DNA of 64,000 nt from VAXT01 sp963794605 (lineage in GTDB: Bacteria > Actinomycetota > Thermoleophilia > Gaiellales > Gaiellaceae), in assembly GCA_963794605.1 (NCBI GenBank), contig CAWCEN010000004.1, forward strand, positions 372,001 to 436,000. Direction: 5' to 3'. The stretch's first letter is position 1; every line of letters starts with the position of its first letter. The notes beneath the pieces were generated by a model, which saw nothing but the letters and a program-made list of their open reading frames with translations, was not told the origin of the DNA and ran no database searches. A program made the position numbers and the translations under genes. Below, piece by piece: positions 27,617-37,277 of this stretch.

Positions 27617-27620
<4 letters not shown>
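26502..27620 (-). CDS. hemW: Heme chaperone HemW (radical SAM, HemN-like)
   Basis: A 372-residue radical SAM protein with the cluster motif CAHRCGYCDF (C-x3-C-x2-C) at about residues 16-25, then GGGTPTLTD, TVEANPETV and RVSLGAQSFQ. The C-terminal half includes ISYYELESKPGTRF and YRWYETANFCLGG. HemW proteins have one fewer N-terminal segment than true HemN oxidases and are thought to deliver heme. The ATG at 27620 overlaps the lepA stop by four bases; the longer frame reads through lepA. The lepA-hemW-hrcA order is widespread. Confidence 0.94.
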
Positions 27621-29404
<1,784 letters not shown>

Positions 29405-29410
29405 ACGAGA

Positions 29411-31012
29411 TCAGCCGCGGTGGAAGCGGCTCCGCAACGATAGCAACGCGTTCAGCTCACGAACTCCCAGCAAACGGCACGAAATTAGGTAGACCGCGAA
29501 GCCGGCTACGAACGCCGAGCCGAGCGACGCGGTCTGGGCCAGGACTGAGCGTCCGAGCGCCTGGTCGAGCAGGTACCAGACCGGATAGGCGACTGCGGCG
29601 AGCGCGGCCGAGGCGACCGTGACCCGTAAGAACGAGCTCGCCGTCCCCCGGAACTCGATGCGGCCGAGTCGGTGGCGGAAGACGAGCAGCAGCGCCGCCG
29701 AGCCGAAGATGTTGGCGAGTGAGGTGGCAAGCGGGATGCCCCAGGTGCCGAGGTGGTACAGGGCCGCCGCGAGCAGGGTGTTCACGACGAGGTTGCCGAC
29801 CGCGATTGCCGTCGGCGTCCACGGCGTCTGGAGGCTGAAGAACGCGCGATTCAGCATCAGCATGACGCCGTTGAACGTGAGGCCGAGCGAGAAGGCTGCG
29901 AGCGCGCTGGCCGTGACCTTCGTGTCCTCGACGGTCCACGCGCCGCGCTGGTAGACGATCCGCGTGATCGGGGTCGCGAGAATGGCGGTGAATACGCTCG
30001 CCGGCACGAGCGTGAACGCGATCTGACGGACGCCGAGCGCGACGGTATGGCGAAAGCCGTCCATGTCCTGGCGCGCCGACAGCCGAGAGAGGCGGGGGAA
30101 GAGCACCGTCGCGATTGCGACGGAGAACATGCCCTGGGGGAGCATGTAGATCCGGAAGGCGGCGTCGATCGCACGCGGGGCAAGGTCGGGATCGATGAAC
30201 CTCGAGGCGAAGAGCGTGTTGACGACAAGGTTGAAGTTGATGAGGCCGAGCCCGATCGTCACCGGCAGCATCAGCACGAACACGCGCCGCACGGCCGGGT
30301 CGCGCCAGTCGAAGGCGAGCCGCAATCGGTCGTCGAGCCCGTACAGCCACGGCAGGGGGAGCAGCACCTGGATCACCGTCCCGATGACGATCGAGATCGC
30401 GTAGACGTAGAGCTTCGTGTCGAGCGTCTCGGCCCGCGGAACGCCGAGCACGAGGCCGGCGATGATCGCGAGGTTCCAGAAGACGGGGGTCAGCGCCGGC
30501 ACCGTGAAGTGCTCGTAGCTGTTGAGGATCCCGACGATGATCCCGGAGACCCCGAGCAGGACGACGATCGGGAACAGGATTCGTGAGAGCGTGATCGCGA
30601 GCTGCTTGTCGCCGCCGGGGTCGCCGAATGGCGCGATGATGAGCGGCGCGAAGACGATCAGGAGCGCGGTGAGCGCCCCCAGGCCGAGCAGGAGGAGCCA
30701 GAAGAGGGTCGAGGCGACGCGCCAGGCGCGCTTGCGCTCGCCTCTCTCGAGCAGTTCGCTGAAGACGGGGACGAACGCCGAGGAGAGCGCAGCATCCGCG
30801 ACGAGCGAGCGGATGAGGTTGGGCACCTGGAAGGCGACCGTGAACGCGTTGATCTTGCCGGTCGCGCCGAAGTAGTACGCGGCGACGATCTCGCGGACGA
30901 GGCCAAGGATGCGCGAGAGGCCGGTCGCGACCGAGAAGACCGCGGTCTTCCAGGCTAGTCGCCGGCCGCCCGAGGCCCGCTTCTCTACGCGGCCCGAGGC
31001 CCGCTCATCCAC
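29411..31012 (-). CDS. murJ: Lipid II flippase MurJ (MviN family)
   Basis: A 533-residue protein with about 14 membrane helices. It shows the MviN signature segments TGLSRILGLVREIVAAYYFGAT, VPNLIRSLVADAALSSAFVPVF and the later LNRAFFSLQTPWTP. It flips lipid II across the membrane for peptidoglycan synthesis. The GTG start is followed by a short basic leader with a near repeat (RASGRVEKRASGG), so the true start may be a little later. It is the first gene of the long minus-strand run. The MurJ-LepA adjacency is unusual compared with the common MurJ neighbours of actinobacteria. Confidence 0.92.
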   Translation of the reverse strand: MDERASGRVEKRASGGRRLAWKTAVFSVATGLSRILGLVREIVAAYYFGATGKINAFTVAFQVPNLIRSLVADAALSSAFVPVFSELLERGERKRAWRVASTLFWLLLLGLGALTALLIVFAPLIIAPFGDPGGDKQLAITLSRILFPIVVLLGVSGIIVGILNSYEHFTVPALTPVFWNLAIIAGLVLGVPRAETLDTKLYVYAISIVIGTVIQVLLPLPWLYGLDDRLRLAFDWRDPAVRRVFVLMLPVTIGLGLINFNLVVNTLFASRFIDPDLAPRAIDAAFRIYMLPQGMFSVAIATVLFPRLSRLSARQDMDGFRHTVALGVRQIAFTLVPASVFTAILATPITRIVYQRGAWTVEDTKVTASALAAFSLGLTFNGVMLMLNRAFFSLQTPWTPTAIAVGNLVVNTLLAAALYHLGTWGIPLATSLANIFGSAALLLVFRHRLGRIEFRGTASSFLRVTVASAALAAVAYPVWYLLDQALGRSVLAQTASLGSAFVAGFAVYLISCRLLGVRELNALLSLRSRFHRG

Positions 31013-31049
31013 GCGGCGAGTATAGGAACGCCGCCTGTCGGGGCGGGCC

Positions 31050-31095
31050 GTGTCCTCCTGGGACGGATCACCGTGTCCTCCCGGGACGGGTCACC
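31050..31095. repeat. Two tandem 23-bp repeats upstream of murJ
   Basis: Units 31050-31072 and 31073-31095 differ at two positions. Each contains GTCC-TCC[CT]-GGGAC, a short palindrome. They lie in the 220-bp region between the divergent murJ and rpsT genes and could be regulatory, but nothing identifies a binding protein. Confidence 0.7.
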
Positions 31096-31171
31096 GCTGG
31101 TACCCAAGACCTCCTCCCCACTGCGAGTCTAGTTTCGAAAAGCGCATTCGTGGGTGACGGGAACGTGGCGA

Positions 31172-31198
31172 TTGTGTGGCGAAAACCTCTGGTACCAT
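31172..31198 (+). promoter_or_regulatory. Candidate rpsT promoter
   Basis: TTGTGT (31172-31177) and TACCAT (31193-31198) with a 15-bp spacer, shorter than the optimum of 17. Transcription would start near 31205, right at the base of the leader hairpin. Confidence 0.45.
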
Positions 31199-31204
31199 CG
31201 CCGA

Positions 31205-31226
31205 GCCCGCTTCTTTGCGGGCCTTT
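31205..31226 (+). promoter_or_regulatory. Hairpin with short T-run in the rpsT leader
   Basis: GCCCGC-TTCTTT-GCGGGC followed by CTTT, six base pairs, directly before the rpsT start at 31233. Position and shape fit either a 5' stabilising hairpin or an attenuator for S20 expression. Confidence 0.5.
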
Positions 31227-31232
31227 CTACGG

Positions 31233-31493
31233 ATGCCGAACATCAAGCAGCAGAAGAAGCGCGTGCGCACGTCCGCGGAGGATCGCGGCGAGAACCTGCG
31301 CTACCGGTCGACCGTAAAGACGATCACGCGTCGGCTGGAGGTTGCGGTCGAGGCCGGCGACAAGGACACGATCGCGTCCGAGCACACGTCGCTTCAGCGC
31401 TGGATCGACCGGGCGGCTGCCCGCGGCGCGATCCACCGCAACACTGCGGCGCGCAAGAAGGCCCAGGCCGCGCGGCTCGTCGCGAAGAGCTAG
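31233..31493 (+). CDS. rpsT: 30S ribosomal protein S20
   Basis: An 86-residue, lysine/arginine-rich helical protein of normal S20 length. It begins PNIKQQKKRVRTSAEDR and ends with the typical alternation of helices RWIDRAAARGAIHRNTAARKK. It binds 16S rRNA in the body of the small subunit. The ATG at 31233 is chosen over a longer frame because S20 proteins start with this motif. The stop overlaps the convergent holA stop in the four-base CTAG, so the two transcripts must run into each other. Confidence 0.97.
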   Translation: MPNIKQQKKRVRTSAEDRGENLRYRSTVKTITRRLEVAVEAGDKDTIASEHTSLQRWIDRAAARGAIHRNTAARKKAQAARLVAKS

Positions 31494-32473
31494 CCGGACG
31501 CGACCGGCTGCTCGACGGGCCGGGTGACGTCGATCAGGGCGCGAAGCAGCTCGAGCTCCGAGGACAGCCTCGACGCACCTTTGATCGCCGCGTCGAGGTC
31601 GGCGAGCCGGACGAGCGCTGCATCGAGCTCGTTGCGCGAGTAGCGCTCTGCGTGCTGAAGCGCCTTCCGGGCCGGGAACTCCTTCATCTTCAGCCGGGTC
31701 GCGACGTCACGTGTACCGAGGCCTTCCTCGGCTAGGGCCTGCGCGGCGCGCACCCGGCCGACATGAGACGCGAGGCTGACCGCGAGCAGGAACGGCTCCT
31801 TGTTTCGCTCCAACGCGAGCTCGCACGCTTCGAGCAAAGTGGGCAGATCACGCGCGCCCCAGGCGTCTGTCAGCGCCCATGCCGCGGACTCGCGCGCCGG
31901 CGCGGCGAGGCGCTCCACGTCCTCGCGGCCGATCGGCTCTCCTCCTGCCCACGCTCCGAGCTTCAGGATCTCGCTCGAGAGCGCCATCGTGTCGTCGCCG
32001 ACGATCTCGACGAGTGCTCGGGCCGCATCGGCGTCGGACTTGATGTCCAGACGCTTGAACTCGCCGGCGACCCAGCGGTAGAGGTTGCTCGCCTTCGGGA
32101 CGTTGTAGTCGAGCACCTGGCCGTGCTTCTCGACCAGATTGACGAGCGCCGCGCCGCGCAGGGGGCTCTCCGCGTACAGCGCGAGGACCGCACCCTCGAC
32201 TGGATTCCCAAGATATGACTCGACGGCTTCCACGTCGGCCTTTCGCCAGCGTTCGACGCCGTCGACGATCACGAGCCGGCCGCCCTCGTGTCCGCCGAAC
32301 AACCCGAGCGCATTGCACGCCGCGACCGCATCGGCACCGGTCACGGACTCTGCCGAGAGTTGCTCCACGGCTTCCGGGCCGAAGCGCGCACGAAGACGGC
32401 GGAGCGCGCGCAGGTGCTTCGGCCGGTCGCTGCCGGTGAGGAGATAGACCGACAGCAGCGGATCGGAGGACAT
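31490..32473 (-). CDS. holA: DNA polymerase III delta subunit HolA
   Basis: A 327-residue clamp-loader subunit. It opens with LLSVYLLTGSDRPKHLRALRRL where HolA proteins begin, continues with a degenerate AAA+-like core (VIVDGVERWRKADVEAVESYL) and ends in the collar domain with RYSRNELDAALVRLADLDAAIKG and LELLRALIDV. It opens the beta clamp during replication. The ATG at 32473 is preferred; a TTG three codons upstream is possible. Fifteen bases separate it from comEC, and the comEA-comEC-holA order is the usual one in gram-positive bacteria. Confidence 0.93.
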   Translation of the reverse strand: MSSDPLLSVYLLTGSDRPKHLRALRRLRARFGPEAVEQLSAESVTGADAVAACNALGLFGGHEGGRLVIVDGVERWRKADVEAVESYLGNPVEGAVLALYAESPLRGAALVNLVEKHGQVLDYNVPKASNLYRWVAGEFKRLDIKSDADAARALVEIVGDDTMALSSEILKLGAWAGGEPIGREDVERLAAPARESAAWALTDAWGARDLPTLLEACELALERNKEPFLLAVSLASHVGRVRAAQALAEEGLGTRDVATRLKMKEFPARKALQHAERYSRNELDAALVRLADLDAAIKGASRLSSELELLRALIDVTRPVEQPVASG

Positions 32474-32488
32474 CGCGGCCAAGCATAA

Positions 32489-34762
32489 TCAGCGGTTCGT
32501 CCGTACCGAGATGCGCCGGCCGTCGGACTCGACCACGACTCGGCCGTCCAGGTCGGTTCGGTAGACGGCGAGACCCTGGACGGTTGCGAGGCTCGCCAAG
32601 GTCGACGGCGTCGGGTGCCCGTAGTCGTTTCCGGCGCCGACGGAGATGACTGCGATCCGCGGCCGCAGCTCCTTCAACTCGTCGCCGAGCCCGTCATCGG
32701 CGGATCCGTGGTGCGCGACCTTGAGTATCTCGACCGGGGGAAGCTGGAGGCGGCCGGTGACGTCCGACTCCGCGTCGGCGGTGAACAGCGCATCGGTCTG
32801 CCCGTATGAGGCGACGAGCACGACCGCGTGGTTGTTCGGGTCGTCGCCGACCGCGCCGGGCCCGTCGGGCCACAGGACTCGGAGCCGCAGCGCGCCGATT
32901 TTGAACGCCTCCCCCGCACGCGCCACGATGTGCTTGACACCGCGTTCGCGGGCTGCCGCACGGGCCGCACGATCGTCCGTGCTCTCGCTGGGGATCGCCG
33001 GATCAAGGACCGCGCCGACGCTCAACATCTTCAGGACCTGCTCGGCACCGCCGATGTGATCGCGCTGAGGGTGCGTCATGACGAGCAGCGAAAGGGCCTT
33101 GACTCCGAGATGCCGAAGCTGTGACGCGACGGCCGCCTCAGGCGGGCCCTCGTCGACCAGGACAGCGCCGCCCGGAACCTGGATCAGGGCGCCGTCGCCC
33201 TGGCCGACGTCGAGGAACGTGATCCGCAGTCCGTGCGGCGGGGGCGGCACGGACGAGCCATGGAGGCGCCATCCTCCTGCGATCAGCGCCGCAGCGAGAG
33301 CGACCGTCGCATACGCCCGTCGTCTCGAGCGGCCCACCCGGGTTAGGAGATAGGCGGCGCAAAGGACAACGGCAGCAATCGCAATGGCAGCACGGGCCGA
33401 AACTGCCGCGTAGGGCAGGCCTCCGATCACACGCGCGCACAGAGCGAGGTAGGCGGCGAGCCAGCCGTTGACCCATGCGAGCAGAGCCGCGAGTGGCGGC
33501 GCGACCGGCGCGACGATCGCCGTTACGAGTGCTATCCCGAGCAGCGGCGCGACCACCGGCGCCGCAAGCGCGTTCGCCGGAATCGAGTACAGGGGCACGG
33601 CCCCGAACTGCGTCAGCAGGATCGGCGCTGTCGCAATCCCGCACGCCCCGGAGACCGCAAACACCTCGGCGAGCGAGTGCGGGACCGGATACCCGGCGAG
33701 TGTCTGCCGGAGCCGCGGGACGACGACGAAGATCGCCGCGACGGCCGCAAAAGAGAGCTGGAATCCCGCGTCGAGGAGCGAGTACGGGCTCCAGGCCAGC
33801 AGGAGCGCGGCGCCTAGAAGTAGGAAGTACCAGCGATCGCTCGCCCTCGAGGCCAGCCACGCCAGCGAGGCGAGAGCCCCCGCGACGCCGGCCCGGACGA
33901 CCGACGGCTGCCAGCCGACCGCGAGCACGTAGCCGCCGATTGCCCCGAGTGCGGCGAGCTGCCCGACGAAGCGCGACACCCCGATCAGGTACACGAGCAG
34001 GATCGCGCCACCCGCGATCAGTGCCACGTTCTGACCAGAGACCGCGAGCAAGTGATAGAGCCCCGACGCGCGGAAGTCGGCGCGAAGTTGTTCCGAGAGA
34101 CCCTCGTCCTCCCCGAGCACGATTCCGGCAATCACGGCGCGCCGCTCCCCGCGCAGGCCCGGCGCCATCCCCGCGGACACGTGCTCGCGCAGGCGGTCGG
34201 CGAAGCCGGACAGGCCGCCCCGCCGTCCGACGATCCGCCACCGGTCCGCGCGCACGACGACATGGACGCCGTGATGGCGAAGCCACGTGCGCTCGTCGAA
34301 GCCGTTCTTCGGCCCACGCGGCAGCCGGATCTCGCCTACGAGGTCGAGGATCGCTCCCTGGGGCGGCGAGCGGCCGGGTGGAAGACGAAGCAGCACGGGC
34401 TCACGAATTTCTTCCGGCCCGAAGCGCCGCATCTGTGCGGGCACGCGCACATCGAACTGAGAACGGCGTGCGGGGCCCGTTACGGCGACGAGCGCCCGCT
34501 CCGCAGTTCCGACGTGCGGCAGAAGAGCGCTTCGGTCGAGCGCGTCGAGACGTGCGCTCCCCCACCACCAGCCGGCGAGCGCCAGTGCAATTCCTAGTGC
34601 GGGCAGTCTCCAGGTCGAACGAAGCGCGACAGACGTCGCCGCCAGGCCGAGTGCCGACACAGCCACGACGACCGATGACCCGCGCGACGCGTTTGCTCCC
34701 GCCAGACCGAGACAGAGACACGCCACCAGGAGGTGCGGCCGTGCGCGCAGCAGACGCTTCAC
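32489..34762 (-). CDS. comEC: DNA-uptake channel protein ComEC/Rec2
   Basis: A 757-residue membrane protein. The first part has membrane helices and an OB-like domain; the central competence domain contains GLYHLLAVSGQNVALIAGGA, GASAR-like helices and about ten membrane segments; the C-terminal domain from about residue 515 is metallo-beta-lactamase-like with FLDVGQGDGALIQVPGG and the metal motif MTHPQRDHIGG. ComEC carries single-stranded DNA across the membrane during transformation. The GTG start overlaps the comEA stop (GTGA). All three domains are intact, so the uptake machinery may be functional. Confidence 0.95.
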   Translation of the reverse strand: MKRLLRARPHLLVACLCLGLAGANASRGSSVVVAVSALGLAATSVALRSTWRLPALGIALALAGWWWGSARLDALDRSALLPHVGTAERALVAVTGPARRSQFDVRVPAQMRRFGPEEIREPVLLRLPPGRSPPQGAILDLVGEIRLPRGPKNGFDERTWLRHHGVHVVVRADRWRIVGRRGGLSGFADRLREHVSAGMAPGLRGERRAVIAGIVLGEDEGLSEQLRADFRASGLYHLLAVSGQNVALIAGGAILLVYLIGVSRFVGQLAALGAIGGYVLAVGWQPSVVRAGVAGALASLAWLASRASDRWYFLLLGAALLLAWSPYSLLDAGFQLSFAAVAAIFVVVPRLRQTLAGYPVPHSLAEVFAVSGACGIATAPILLTQFGAVPLYSIPANALAAPVVAPLLGIALVTAIVAPVAPPLAALLAWVNGWLAAYLALCARVIGGLPYAAVSARAAIAIAAVVLCAAYLLTRVGRSRRRAYATVALAAALIAGGWRLHGSSVPPPPHGLRITFLDVGQGDGALIQVPGGAVLVDEGPPEAAVASQLRHLGVKALSLLVMTHPQRDHIGGAEQVLKMLSVGAVLDPAIPSESTDDRAARAAARERGVKHIVARAGEAFKIGALRLRVLWPDGPGAVGDDPNNHAVVLVASYGQTDALFTADAESDVTGRLQLPPVEILKVAHHGSADDGLGDELKELRPRIAVISVGAGNDYGHPTPSTLASLATVQGLAVYRTDLDGRVVVESDGRRISVRTNR

Positions 34763-35340
34763 GGCGCAGCCGCGTCGCGCAATTGCTCGATCCGAGCCGG
34801 CCCGATGCCCGGAATGGCGTCCAGCTCTTCGAGCGAACTGAACGCGCCGTGCTTCTGACGGTAATCGAGGATCTTCTGCGCAGTGACCGGCCCAACCCCG
34901 GGCAGCGCATCGAGTTGCTCGGGAGTAGCGATGTTCAGGTGCACCGGGCCGGCCGGAGCCGTCGCGCCGCTAATGCTCGTCCCCGCCGAACCTGCGGGAG
35001 CCTTGATCGGAACGACGACCTGCGTTCCGTCCGCGAGCGGAGCCGCCAGGTTGATCAGCGTCAGGTCTGCGCGGCGAGTGGATCCGCCCGCGCGCGCGAC
35101 GGCGTCGGCAACTCGAGACCGAGCAGCGAACCGGTACAGCCCCGGTCGATGAACAGCGCCCACGACGTGGACGACGAGCGCGGGACCGGCATCGGCTCGG
35201 ACCGGCGCGACGGGCACCGGAGCTGCCTCGCTCTCCGTCCCCGTACCGAGCAGGTGCCGCGCACCGAGCACGAGGACGATGGCCAGAAGGACCGCGCCGG
35301 CGACGAGTCGCCGGCGCGTCGGGGGGAGGGTGTCCAGCAC
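34759..35340 (-). CDS. comEA: DNA-uptake receptor ComEA
   Basis: A 193-residue protein with one N-terminal membrane helix (about 14-28), an SLBB domain with VVHVVGAVHRPGLYRF at about 55-70 and a C-terminal helix-hairpin-helix pair (LNIATPEQLDALPGVGPVTA, FSSLEELDAIPGIGPARIEQL) that binds double-stranded DNA outside the membrane. It hands DNA to ComEC, whose start overlaps its stop. The GTG at 35340 is the nearest usable start before the membrane helix. A 107-bp divergent gap separates it from the ECF sigma gene. Confidence 0.95.
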   Translation of the reverse strand: MLDTLPPTRRRLVAGAVLLAIVLVLGARHLLGTGTESEAAPVPVAPVRADAGPALVVHVVGAVHRPGLYRFAARSRVADAVARAGGSTRRADLTLINLAAPLADGTQVVVPIKAPAGSAGTSISGATAPAGPVHLNIATPEQLDALPGVGPVTAQKILDYRQKHGAFSSLEELDAIPGIGPARIEQLRDAAAP

Positions 35341-35374
35341 GTCGTCAACTGTGACAACAGAGGTCTGACGCGTG

Positions 35375-35421
35375 TGTGACGAAAATGGGTCGAAACTGTG
35401 TCGACGAGCGATGTGACGAAA
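35375..35421. repeat. Two direct repeats TGTGACGAAA between comEA and the sigma gene
   Basis: Identical 10-mers at 35375-35384 and 35412-35421, 37 bp apart, in the divergent gap. The second, with GTATAG at 35436-35441, gives a promoter-like arrangement for the sigma gene (spacer 18). They may be recognised by this ECF sigma itself or by a regulator; this is inference from position. Confidence 0.4.
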
Positions 35422-35447
35422 CGATCCGCAGCGGCGTATAGGGAGAT

Positions 35448-35990
35448 GTGAGCACGGTGCCGACCTCGTGGCCCACCGGCAAGCGAGCCCTCCGTGAAGA
35501 GCGGAGCTTCGCGGACGTGGCCGAGGAGCACCTCGACGATGTCTACCGCTATCTCCTGTACATGACCGGAAACCCGCACCTGGCCGAAGACCTCGCTGCA
35601 GAGACGTTCGAGCGAGCCCTACGACGTTGGCGCCGCTTCGATCCGCGCCGTGGCGCGGCGCGCACGTGGCTCTGCCAGCTCGCCCGCGGCGCGGCGCTCG
35701 ACCACTTCCGTGCGGATCGTCGTCGCCGAAAGCGCGAGGGCGTGTACGCAGCGGACGTGCCCGAGCTCGACGAGCCCGTCTTCGGAGAGGGGCTTTCACC
35801 CGCACTCGACCGCGCCGTCCGCAGCCTGTCAGCGGCGGAGCGCGAGGTCGTCGTGCTGCGCGTCGTGCTCGAGCTGGACGGAGAGACAGCCGCGCGGGTG
35901 CTCGGGATCAGGCCGACCGCCGTGTCGACCCGGCTCAGCCGGGCGTTGCAGAAGCTCGAGGAGAGGATGGTGAGCGATGTCCGAGGCTAG
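35448..35990 (+). CDS. ECF-family RNA polymerase sigma factor
   Basis: A 180-residue sigma-70 family protein with only regions 2 and 4. Region 2 includes YRYLLYMTGNPHLAEDLAAETFERALRRW at about 33-61, and region 4 includes LSAAEREVVVLRVVLELDGETAARVLGIRPTAVSTRLSRAL from about 127. It directs polymerase to a small regulon, usually under an anti-sigma partner. The start is either the GTG at 35448 or the GTG at 35457, which has better spacing from GGGAGA. Its end overlaps the DUF4349 gene by 14 bases, so that protein is the candidate anti-sigma factor. Confidence 0.9.
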   Translation: MSTVPTSWPTGKRALREERSFADVAEEHLDDVYRYLLYMTGNPHLAEDLAAETFERALRRWRRFDPRRGAARTWLCQLARGAALDHFRADRRRRKREGVYAADVPELDEPVFGEGLSPALDRAVRSLSAAEREVVVLRVVLELDGETAARVLGIRPTAVSTRLSRALQKLEERMVSDVRG

Positions 35991-36918
35991 TTTCGAAGCT
36001 GCCCTCAGCGAGCTACGGAAGACAGCTCCACGTGCGCCGGAGCGGCTGCGCGGGCTCGTGCACTCTTTGCCGGCAGCGACGCCGCGCTTCTTGTTGCGGA
36101 TTCGGCCGGCGGTCTCGGCCGCGATCGTGATCGTGCTCGCCGTCGGAATTGGTGCGGCCATCCTCGAGGGTCTCAGTCGGGACCCCGCTGGGAACAGGAA
36201 CATCGCCAACGACTTCGGGCGGCCGCCGCATTCGGGCGGGGCGAAGGCCGCGAAGGAGCAGAACGCGCAGCCGGGGCGGTCGTTCGAGCGGCAACTCGCC
36301 CCCACGCTCACCGCGAAGTCTCGGCTCCAGAAGCAGGACATCGCGATGCGACTGCGCGTGGACGACCTGTCTCGCGCGACGCAGAGCGCGGTGCGCACGA
36401 CCCAACGCCTCGGCGGGTTCGTCGGCGGCGCCGACTACGCGACCGGCTCGAATGAGGGCAACTCCCGGCTCGCGCTCCGCGTGCCCGTCGCGAACCTCCA
36501 GAAGGCAATCGCCAGTTTCACCCAGCTCGGGACGATCCTCTCTCAGCACATCTCGGTCGCCGACCTCCAGAGCGGGCTTGACCGACTCGACACGCGAGTC
36601 GCCAAAGCGCGCCGCGCGGGAGACAAGCGAACGCTCAGGCGGCTCGAGCGCAGGCGTGACGCGCTCATCCGCGAAGGCACATACGCCCGCGTGTCACTCC
36701 AACTGACGACCGCAAAGCCCGCTCCACAAAGCGCAGCGCCGGGGCGGTTCGACCGCTTCCTGGTTAACGCGGGCGACATTCTGGGTAAGGAAGCGATTGC
36801 AGTGCTCTACGCTCTCGTCCTGGTCGGTCCGTTCGTGCTCATCGCAACGCTCCTGTTCCTCGGAGAGCGCACGCGGCGCAGGCGCGCCAACCACCGGCTG
36901 CTCGAGGAGACCGGATGA
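35977..36918 (+). CDS. DUF4349 membrane protein, candidate anti-sigma partner
   Basis: A 313-residue protein. A cytoplasmic N-terminal part (1-42) is followed by one membrane helix (about 43-64), an extracytoplasmic DUF4349 region (about 110-250; LQKQDIAMRLRVDDLSRATQ, RLALRVPVANLQKAIASFTQ, a basic coiled coil) and a C-terminal helix near 270-295. The order of a short N-terminal piece followed by a membrane helix, cotranscribed with an ECF sigma, fits a membrane anti-sigma factor. I do not see a classical zinc motif, so this is inference. The start overlaps the sigma gene by 14 bases and the stop overlaps the next gene by four. Confidence 0.75.
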   Translation: MSEASFEAALSELRKTAPRAPERLRGLVHSLPAATPRFLLRIRPAVSAAIVIVLAVGIGAAILEGLSRDPAGNRNIANDFGRPPHSGGAKAAKEQNAQPGRSFERQLAPTLTAKSRLQKQDIAMRLRVDDLSRATQSAVRTTQRLGGFVGGADYATGSNEGNSRLALRVPVANLQKAIASFTQLGTILSQHISVADLQSGLDRLDTRVAKARRAGDKRTLRRLERRRDALIREGTYARVSLQLTTAKPAPQSAAPGRFDRFLVNAGDILGKEAIAVLYALVLVGPFVLIATLLFLGERTRRRRANHRLLEETG

Positions 36919-37277
36919 CGAAGGTTGTCGCGCTCGGTGTACTGGTCGCGCTGGCCATCGGCTGCGGCTCGGCCGCCGGCGGGACTACGACCGGGCTCCG
37001 CGGCTACGTCATGCGAGGCCCGACGATGCCCGTCTGCCGCGTTGGCGTGCCGTGCGAGGAGCCCGCTCCTGGAGTCAAGCTCAGGTTCTCGCGCTCGGGC
37101 AAGCTCGTCGCGACCGCGACGACGAACGCCCGCGGCTGGTATCGGGTGGTCCTCCGATCTGGCCCGTACTCGGTAAGCATCAACGCGAAGGTGACCGCCT
37201 TCGGCCCCCGCGCAGTCAGGGTCCAGAAGGGCCTGATGAAGCGCCGCGACTTCTCGATCGACACGGGTATCCGCTAG
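36915..37277 (+). CDS. Small exported protein with carboxypeptidase-regulatory-like fold
   Basis: A 120-residue protein. The N terminus is hydrophobic (VVALGVLVALAIGCGSAAGG), with a possible lipobox at Cys17. The rest resembles a small beta-sandwich: GLRGYVMRGPTMPVC, EPAPGVKLRFSRSGKLVATATTNARGWYRVVLRSGPYSV. Such domains often bind sugars or act as folding tags. Two further cysteines (VCRVGVPCEE) could form a disulfide. The ATGA overlap with the DUF4349 gene suggests one operon with the sigma factor. The stop overlaps the convergent leuS stop within CTAG. Function unknown. Confidence 0.7.
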   Translation: MTKVVALGVLVALAIGCGSAAGGTTTGLRGYVMRGPTMPVCRVGVPCEEPAPGVKLRFSRSGKLVATATTNARGWYRVVLRSGPYSVSINAKVTAFGPRAVRVQKGLMKRRDFSIDTGIR

